DNA from: Aptenodytes patagonicus | Taxonomy: Eukaryota > Chordata > Aves > Sphenisciformes > Spheniscidae | Reading direction: 5' to 3' | Length of the DNA stretch: 64,000 nucleotides | Assembly (NCBI RefSeq): GCF_965638725.1 | Contig: NC_134970.1 | Span: 3,043,001-3,107,000 of the forward strand | Shown: one piece after another, positions 60,650 through 64,000 of the stretch | Layout: every line of letters begins with the position of its first letter | Numbering within the stretch: the stretch's first letter is position 1 | The notes under the pieces: generated by a model | The model's database searches: none | The model's input: the letters and a program-made list of their open reading frames with translations, nothing else | Told to the model about the DNA's origin: nothing | Program-made: the position numbers and the translations under genes

Positions 60650-60717
60650 GGCGCATCCTCACCGTGAGCCGGTGCGGGGCCCCTGAGCATCCCCCCGCCT
60701 CTGAGCAGCACGGCTCC

Positions 60718-60773
60718 GGTGCGTTCCCCCCTCGCCCCGGTGCGTTCCCCCCTCGCCCCGGTGCATCCCCGCC
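60718..60773. repeat. 21-bp C-rich tandem repeat in NUAK2 intron 1
   Basis: Two identical copies of a unit beginning GGTGCGTTCCCCCC at 60718-60738 and 60739-60759, followed by a diverged partial third (GGTGCATCCCCGCC). Confidence 0.75.
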
Positions 60774-63700
60774 GGCACCGGCTCTCCCCAGCCGGTAACC
60801 GGGAAGGCGCGGCCCTCGCCCGGCCCCGCTCCCGGCGCAGCGTGCGGGGAGGCTGCGGAGCTGCCGTTCCCGGGCCCGTGCCGCAGGCGGGGGCAGCCCG
60901 GAGGGACCTCGCACCCCCCGGGGGGTTGCAGCTCCCCTCGCCCACTTGACCGCGTCGGGCTTCCTGGTGAAAGGAGCCTGCACGTATCCGGCAGCGAAGA
61001 GCAAACATTGCACTTGAGTCTCAAGGATTTTTCCCTTCCTCTTGCCCTGGATCGCGGTTGGTTTTGCATGTTGGCTCTTGGCAGCGGTGGGCGGCGCGCA
61101 GGCAAAGCTGAGCCCCTCTGAGCCCTGAGTGTCTGATTGAAACCGTGACTCAATCAACGCCTCAGCCCCTCTGAAGCAAAGTGAATGCGTGGCTCAAGCC
61201 CGGAGCACAGCGATCCAGCGTGCTGGAAGTGGGCAGGGAGAGGAGGGGGAGCCTCGCCCCCAGGGAAGCGGGGTGCTGCTGTCCTGGCAGCCTTGTCCTT
61301 TAGGAATCTGCGAGGGTTCAAAGGGCAAACTTGAAGGTGATTTCCCTGCCCCTGTTCAATCCCGAGCACCCTGCGGGGTGTGGGATGGGACCCACAAAAG
61401 GCACTTGCACGGCAACCCACGTGAGACCACGGGTGAGCAATGAGGGTCCACCTGCGGGCGGTGAGACTGGCCCAGCAAGGCTCTGAGGGCTGAGCGGGAT
61501 GCGAGATTGGATCACTAAGGTCAAGGAAAACAGCTGTAAATCTGAGAGGTTTTCCTGTGTAACGCGACAGCTCTTAATTAAGCCATTTCTGCCATTTCCA
61601 TTAGCCTATCTGATTCTGAAGAAGCTGCTGTTTTGCTGCATAATCAGGGCCTTGAAATGCAGCTTCCACCCACAGACCCAGAAGGATCCCTCCCCTCAGG
61701 ATGGGTGAGAAGACTTGGCTTTCCCCGTCTGCGCCTAACAAAGCTTGTGCAGGGAATCTCTGAACTGCCAGAAAACTTACCTGTCTGTGGAAGCCCCTTA
61801 GGACAGGGACTCTTTGTCTGGCAGCATTGGTCTATTATAATGCAAATTAAATACAGAGGCCAATGACTCCTCAATAAATGCCGGAGATAGATAGTCAAAG
61901 GCAGAGGCTCGATTAACTAGTACCTCAGCGAGCTGGCCGTGTAGGAACAGGAGGCTTAACCACAAATCTCTCCTCTTCCCACAAATTCTTTCTTGTAGCA
62001 CTCAGCATTTCCGGACCTGTTTAATCTTCAGGCTTATCGTGAGCTGGGTTGTTATTTGCTCCTTCTCTAAGTGGCTTTCACTTCCTAAACACCGAGGTGT
62101 GAGAGCAGGTACTGCTGCCTCTGCTGGTTACCCTTCGTGGGCTGTGCGGATCCGATGTTACCGGCTGAGGCTGTAAAGCTGGAGCTGCTCCATGCATGGT
62201 TTTTGCCTCTGGCTAATCAGAAACTGCCTCTGTCAGATGCACCGAATATTGAACCATCTCGTTTTACTGCCTAGCTTTCTTTTTCCTCTGAATTTTAACC
62301 AGCCTATCTGGCCTTAGCTCAGAGCAAGGTGTGTCTAATACAGTTGGTAGACTGCAGGGAAGACCAGGCTCCCGCAGCTGAAGGATTTTTGGACACTTCC
62401 ATGAACATTCTTTGCCTGAAAAAATCTTGTTTTCTGGTTAGAAATCCTTTAGGTGAAATGATGCTCGTGTCTTTTGGTGGGTACTTCTGCTGAGTGCCCT
62501 TCTCAGTCCTTGGAAAATTGTTGTGTCCCTGAAATATCAAGCAGGTGGGGAGAGAGTTGCTGGTTCTTTTTCCTTTCCATTTTTTTTTCCTTTTCTTTTT
62601 CCCTGCGTCTTTTGGTTTGAAGATTCAGTAACGTGTGCCATCGTGGTGCAAACTAGCTCCTGCACCTGTTTGCATGGCAGCATCTGGCCTTTTTTCTTCT
62701 TCCAGCCTGGCTCCCAAGCCCTGGCCCGCAGCCAAGTCAAATAGAAAGAGGGACCTCCTGTGGGACTCGCTTGCAGTGTCAGAAACGTATTTGTGGGCTT
62801 GCGTGGTGTCAAGGGGACGGCAGCACCTGGAATATTCCAAAGCAGCAAGGCCTCTTTTGATCTCCAGTAAGGGGCGAACCCCGGTCTCTTCCGTAGCGGG
62901 TTGTAATCCATATTTCATGGAGCATGAAATGCTGCACTTGCAATCTGGAACAACTTCTAAAGTGCTGCCTGGGGTTGTAGCTTAATGCATCTTTCAGCAG
63001 CTGCTGAAAATACCTGTTCTGCCCCCAAAAAACTTTTAATTAAAAGCCTTTTTGACTTGGAAAGTAGTCTCAAGTTCCCTAGGCTTCTGCAGCAGGACTT
63101 TTTGGGGCTGTTTCCTGCAGGAGATTCTTCTCATAGCATTGATGGTGGAGGCGGTGTGTAGGCTGTGGCAGTGTCTGTCCCTGAAGCTGTTGGTCCCCGT
63201 ATCCAGGGTGGCCGGGCACGGCCTTTTCTGTCTCAAGGGGAGACCCTCTGCTGTCAGCCCTCTTAGGTAGGGGATGTTTTGGAGCAAAGCCGCTTCTCGG
63301 CACCCCTGGGGAAGGATGGGATGGCCAGGGGATTAGCCTCCCCAGCAGGGCTTGACAGGCAGATAAATCATCCCACCCCTGAGTGGCTGGTTCAGTCTCT
63401 GTTGTACGAGGTGTGGACCCTAACAGTGCCGTACCCTCGCTGTGTGTTGTGCCCGACCGTTACACAGGCAGCTGGCCTGCCTGCGGGCAGCGCTCAGCAA
63501 GGAGAGCCCCAGGGCTCTAACAGTGCCCTAAACCTGCTCACTGCTGCAGCCGTGACTCCCGCCTGCCTTGGAGGTCACTAACCGCTGGGCTCATAGGCGA
63601 GGGCGTTCTCTGGCAGTCTGCTGAATACAGCCAGTGGCATCTCCTGAGGCTTCCTGCGCTGGCAGCCTGGAGCCACTTTTTATGGGCCGTGGATCTCACC

Positions 63701-64000
63701 CTGAGCCCTGGCTCAGCAGTGTATGTGCGTGAGCATCTTGGTCAGCAAGCAAGCAAACGTGCTGCATGCACCCCAAAATGCTGAGGCTGTTGGGCTGGAT
63801 GTCGAGCTTTAGGGGGGAGATGAATAGAGTGAGTCAACAGGAATTTGGGAGGGCAGGAGCGGGCTGACTTGCTGCATAAAGGCTTTGCCTGCATTCTAGT
63901 GGGGGTCGGGTAATCAGGGGCTGGAGCAAAAAATTGTTAAACTTTAACCTGTTAACCTAGCACAAAGGTCAGGGAAAAGAATACCTGGCTTTCAAGAAGC

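Larger units (their letters stand above)
60620..64000 (+). other. NUAK2 intron 1 (5' part)
   Basis: No VAIKSIRKDK-type second exon is visible up to the window end, so the intron is longer than 3.38 kb. It begins GTAAGGAT followed by a 22-base C run. The first 350 bases are still CpG-rich. After that the sequence is ordinary intron with short frames only. Confidence 0.8.

Overview
The window is nuclear DNA from a vertebrate, almost certainly a bird. The evidence is the avian-type CR1 retroposon 3' ends with the ATTCTATG-like tail at about 2975-3188 and 23326-23507, compact introns, GC-rich CpG islands, and a recognisable amniote gene order. The conserved block is LEMD1 - KLHDC8A - NUAK2, all on one strand. 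It matches the order and relative orientation on human 1q32.1, and from memory this block lies on a small GC-rich microchromosome in birds.

Layout from left to right. Bases 1-14,100 hold no gene I can support. They contain one CR1 3' end, a MIR-like SINE relic, another old amniote repeat relic, and two small tandem repeats. Bases 14,200-16,050 form a CpG island that contains an intact tRNA-Trp(CCA) gene and probably the promoter and first exon(s) of the next gene. Bases 18,382-25,241 hold a small split gene whose exons I assembled by matching splice sites and phases. It encodes a tail-anchored protein of about 190 residues with a basic cluster and one C-terminal membrane helix. By position and strand it is the LEMD1 orthologue, although no LEM domain is visible in it.

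Bases 25,300-43,245 are intergenic or upstream DNA with a candidate TATA-type promoter near 35.1-35.5 kb. Bases 43,552-48,118 hold KLHDC8A in five coding exons. It makes a 350-residue Kelch beta-propeller protein, the same length as the human protein, and its first coding intron uses a GC donor. A CpG island without an assigned gene lies at 49.4-49.8 kb. Bases 59.9-60.7 kb are the CpG island, promoter and first coding exon of the kinase gene NUAK2. The rest of NUAK2 lies beyond the right edge, and 60,620-64,000 is the start of its first intron.

The three protein genes are linked by ancestry and are not an operon. One is a probable nuclear-envelope protein, one a Kelch protein, and one an AMPK-related kinase. 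I saw no retroviral element, CRISPR array, toxin system or other exotic system. The points most worth checking are the missing LEM domain and the paired exon/acceptor choice in the LEMD1-position gene, a spliced 109-codon frame in its upstream exons, the GC-AG intron of KLHDC8A, and the unassigned CpG island at 49.5 kb.
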